Source of the DNA: Streptomyces sp. 840.1
GTDB lineage: Bacteria; Actinomycetota; Actinomycetes; Streptomycetales; Streptomycetaceae
NCBI RefSeq assembly: GCF_003751445.1
Contig: NZ_RJUU01000004.1
Span: 124,001-188,000 of the forward strand
Direction of reading: 5' to 3'
Length of the DNA stretch: 64,000 bases
The number at the start of each line of letters is the position of its first letter. The first letter of the stretch is position 1. The notes under the pieces were generated by a model. The model did not search any database. It saw nothing but the letters and a program-made list of their open reading frames with translations, and was not told where the DNA came from. Made by a program: the position numbers and the translations under genes. Positions 62,492-64,000 of this stretch are shown here, piece by piece.

Positions 62492-63418
62492 ATGGCCAGT
62501 CCCTTCGAAGCGCCTGCCACTGACACGCAGCTCGCCGGCATCCCCTGGGAGTCGCTGTCGCACATCTTCATGTTCGGCAACGGCAAGGGAGGCGTGGGTA
62601 AGTCCTCCGTCTCCGCGAATGCTGCGGGCAAGGCCGCTCGCAGCGGACTGCGCACGCTCATCATCGACTGCAACGCTCAGGGCAACATCGCGCGCGAGCT
62701 CGGGTACAAGCGGGCCGATTGGAACGATGGGGGAGCGGGGCTCATCGAGGCGCTGCGTACCGGCGCGCCCCTGACTCCGGTCGAGAACGTGCGGGAGAAC
62801 CTCGACGTCGTCCTGGGCGGCCCAGCGCTCGGCGACGAGTTCGGCATCTTCTTCCACACGCTTCTGGCCAAGGAAGGCCCGCACGCGTATCTGCGGCTTC
62901 TGATGTGTCTGCTGCCGATCGCGCACCGGTACCAGATCATCATTCTCGACACCCCGCCGGAGAACCCTTCGCTCCAGCGCCTCGCCCTCTCCGCCGCCCG
63001 GTGGCTGGTCATCCCGGTCAAGAGCGACGGTGGCGCTGAGGACGGTCTCGCGCAGATCGGCCTGGAGTTCTCCTACGTCAAGTTCGTCAGCCACATCAAT
63101 CCGCACATCGCACTGCTCGGCGTACTGCTGTTCGACACCGGACGGAACTACAGCAGCATCCACGCCGACGTGCGACGCCAGGTGCAGAAGGTGCTGGGCG
63201 AGGAAGCCCACATGTTCAAGCACCTCATCGGCCACACCGAGTCGGTGGCTCGGCTGGTACGGAAACGAGGCCTTCTCGTACACGAGTTGGCGGATCAGCG
63301 TGTGGCAGGCGATCGCTCGGTCCCCGAGACCGTGGTGGGGCTCGACTCGGACTACGAAGGATTCACCGAAGAGATGTTCGCCAGGGCTCTGGAGCTCAGG
63401 AAGGATGCCGCGGCATGA
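62492..63418 (+). CDS. parA: ParA-family partition ATPase
   Basis: 308 residues. Deviant Walker A GNGKGGVGKSS at about residue 40, LIIDCNAQGN (the second Asp of the usual DxDxQGN is Asn here), and IIILDTPPENPS as Walker B. It drives plasmid segregation by ATP-dependent nucleoid binding. ATG 62492 follows GAGAGG; the GTG at 62462 lacks a ribosome site. Its stop overlaps the next gene's start (ATGA), the classic parAB arrangement. Confidence 0.93.
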   Translation: MASPFEAPATDTQLAGIPWESLSHIFMFGNGKGGVGKSSVSANAAGKAARSGLRTLIIDCNAQGNIARELGYKRADWNDGGAGLIEALRTGAPLTPVENVRENLDVVLGGPALGDEFGIFFHTLLAKEGPHAYLRLLMCLLPIAHRYQIIILDTPPENPSLQRLALSAARWLVIPVKSDGGAEDGLAQIGLEFSYVKFVSHINPHIALLGVLLFDTGRNYSSIHADVRRQVQKVLGEEAHMFKHLIGHTESVARLVRKRGLLVHELADQRVAGDRSVPETVVGLDSDYEGFTEEMFARALELRKDAAA

Positions 63419-64000
63419 CACCGCCGAAGAACAAGAAGACCTCCGACCAGGACGATGAGCAGAGCATGTCCGACGAAGGTGTCGGCAACCTGTTCACCGG
63501 TGGGGCAGCCGCTCCGTCCGGCGCGCTCGCCGGCTGGGCGGCAGCCCCGAGCCCCGCGACGCAGGCCGTACCGGCCGCCCAGCCGGGGGTGGCCGTCCCG
63601 CGGCCTCCTGTGGTGCCACGGCCCACCCAGGAGCTCGTCGAGGAGCCCGCATCGCCGGTCTCCGATGCCGACACGGCCAAGCCTGTCGGGTTCTACGTGT
63701 CGACGAACGTGGCCAACCGCTTCCGCAAGCTGCGCAAGCAGAGCGACCTGACCCATACGCAGATCGTGTTCCTCGCTGTGGAGGACGCCGTCGAGAAGGG
63801 GCTGACGCAGGTCGTCGAGGAGGCACGGCGGGCGCCCAAGTTCCAGTCCAAGCTCTTCGCCGTGGCGACGAACAACTCGGACCTGCGGGGCCTCGGTCCG
63901 GTGCAGCTGCAGTACAAGCCGACGAGGGCTCAGCGTGCCGTCATCGACGGTCTGGTGACCGAGGCCGGGCTTCCTGACCACACCAAGTTCCTGGCGGTTG
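63415..64000 (+). CDS. ParB-like partition partner, 3' end outside window
   Basis: 195 codons visible, frame open to the right edge. A Pro/Ala-rich N-terminal half (about 1-90) precedes a basic segment GFYVSTNVANRFRKLRKQSD followed by THTQIVFLAVEDAVEKGL, which looks like a ribbon-helix-helix or similar DNA-binding fold rather than a classical ParB helix-turn-helix. Coupled to parA by ATGA overlap. It probably binds the upstream repeat zone. The C-terminus is not in the window. Confidence 0.8.
   Translation, partial: MTPPKNKKTSDQDDEQSMSDEGVGNLFTGGAAAPSGALAGWAAAPSPATQAVPAAQPGVAVPRPPVVPRPTQELVEEPASPVSDADTAKPVGFYVSTNVANRFRKLRKQSDLTHTQIVFLAVEDAVEKGLTQVVEEARRAPKFQSKLFAVATNNSDLRGLGPVQLQYKPTRAQRAVIDGLVTEAGLPDHTKFLAV

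Overview
The window is very GC-rich actinomycete DNA with strong third-position GC, Shine-Dalgarno-led genes and many GTG starts. Gene content and style are those of Streptomyces or a close relative. It carries most of a type II (aromatic) polyketide gene cluster next to plasmid replication and partition functions, so I infer a large, possibly linear, plasmid. No telomere is visible, and a chromosomal island cannot be excluded.

Layout. 1-3.1 kb: end of a type II thioesterase, then an NDP-hexose 2,3-dehydratase and 3-ketoreductase (deoxysugar pathway). 3.1-6 kb: ABC-F protein, an aromatase pseudogene scrap and a SARP regulator. 6-12.5 kb: S-adenosylmethionine recycling (ahcY, metH, metK; metF lies alone at 58-59 kb), with tiny leader ORFs that resemble the start of adenosine kinase. 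12.6-29.4 kb: polyketide core, comprising a condensation-domain protein, Sfp-type PPTase, acyl-CoA dehydrogenase and its ACP, didomain aromatase/cyclase, ActIII-type ketoreductase, FAD hydroxylase, AMP ligase, two SnoaL-like proteins, ActIV-type cyclase, ACP, CLF, ketosynthase and thioesterase. 29.5-32.9 kb: second SARP, then gene scraps, two winged-helix plasmid genes and palindromes that interrupt the cluster. 32.9-38 kb: KSIII, thioesterase, crotonyl-CoA carboxylase/reductase and a duplicated hydroxyacyl-CoA dehydrogenase, which suggest a non-acetate starter or a C4-derived unit. 38-44.2 kb: LuxR regulator, second PPTase, a catalytically dead trans-AT-like ketosynthase and a tandem-ACP protein. 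44.3-53.4 kb: regulatory block with a third SARP, three TetR-type proteins of the gamma-butyrolactone receptor kind, an AfsA-type synthase, acyl-CoA carboxylase beta and epsilon subunits, an NmrA-like reductase, a second FAD monooxygenase and several ARE-like operators. 53.8-57.3 kb: replication operon (DUF6009-like, primase-helicase, prim-pol) with an iteron origin. 57.4-62.4 kb: mostly non-coding, with metF, a 50-residue ORF, palindromes and a GCCTG-rich zone. 62.5-64 kb: ParA and the start of a ParB-like partner.

How it works together (inference). The minimal PKS builds a polyketide that KR, ARO/CYC and ActIV-type enzymes fold. KSIII, CCR and the dehydrogenase supply the starter or an ethylmalonyl unit, and carboxylase subunits supply extender. 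Deoxysugar and SAM-recycling genes imply a glycosylated, heavily methylated product, yet no complete methyltransferase or glycosyltransferase lies in the window. A butyrolactone-type signal system probably gates SARP genes, whose 11-bp-spaced heptamer repeats can be seen at several promoters. The strongest candidate for something undescribed is the 40.6-44.2 kb operon: a ketosynthase with Glu in place of the catalytic Cys and no HGTGT region, a tandem ACP and a dedicated PPTase inside a type II cluster.
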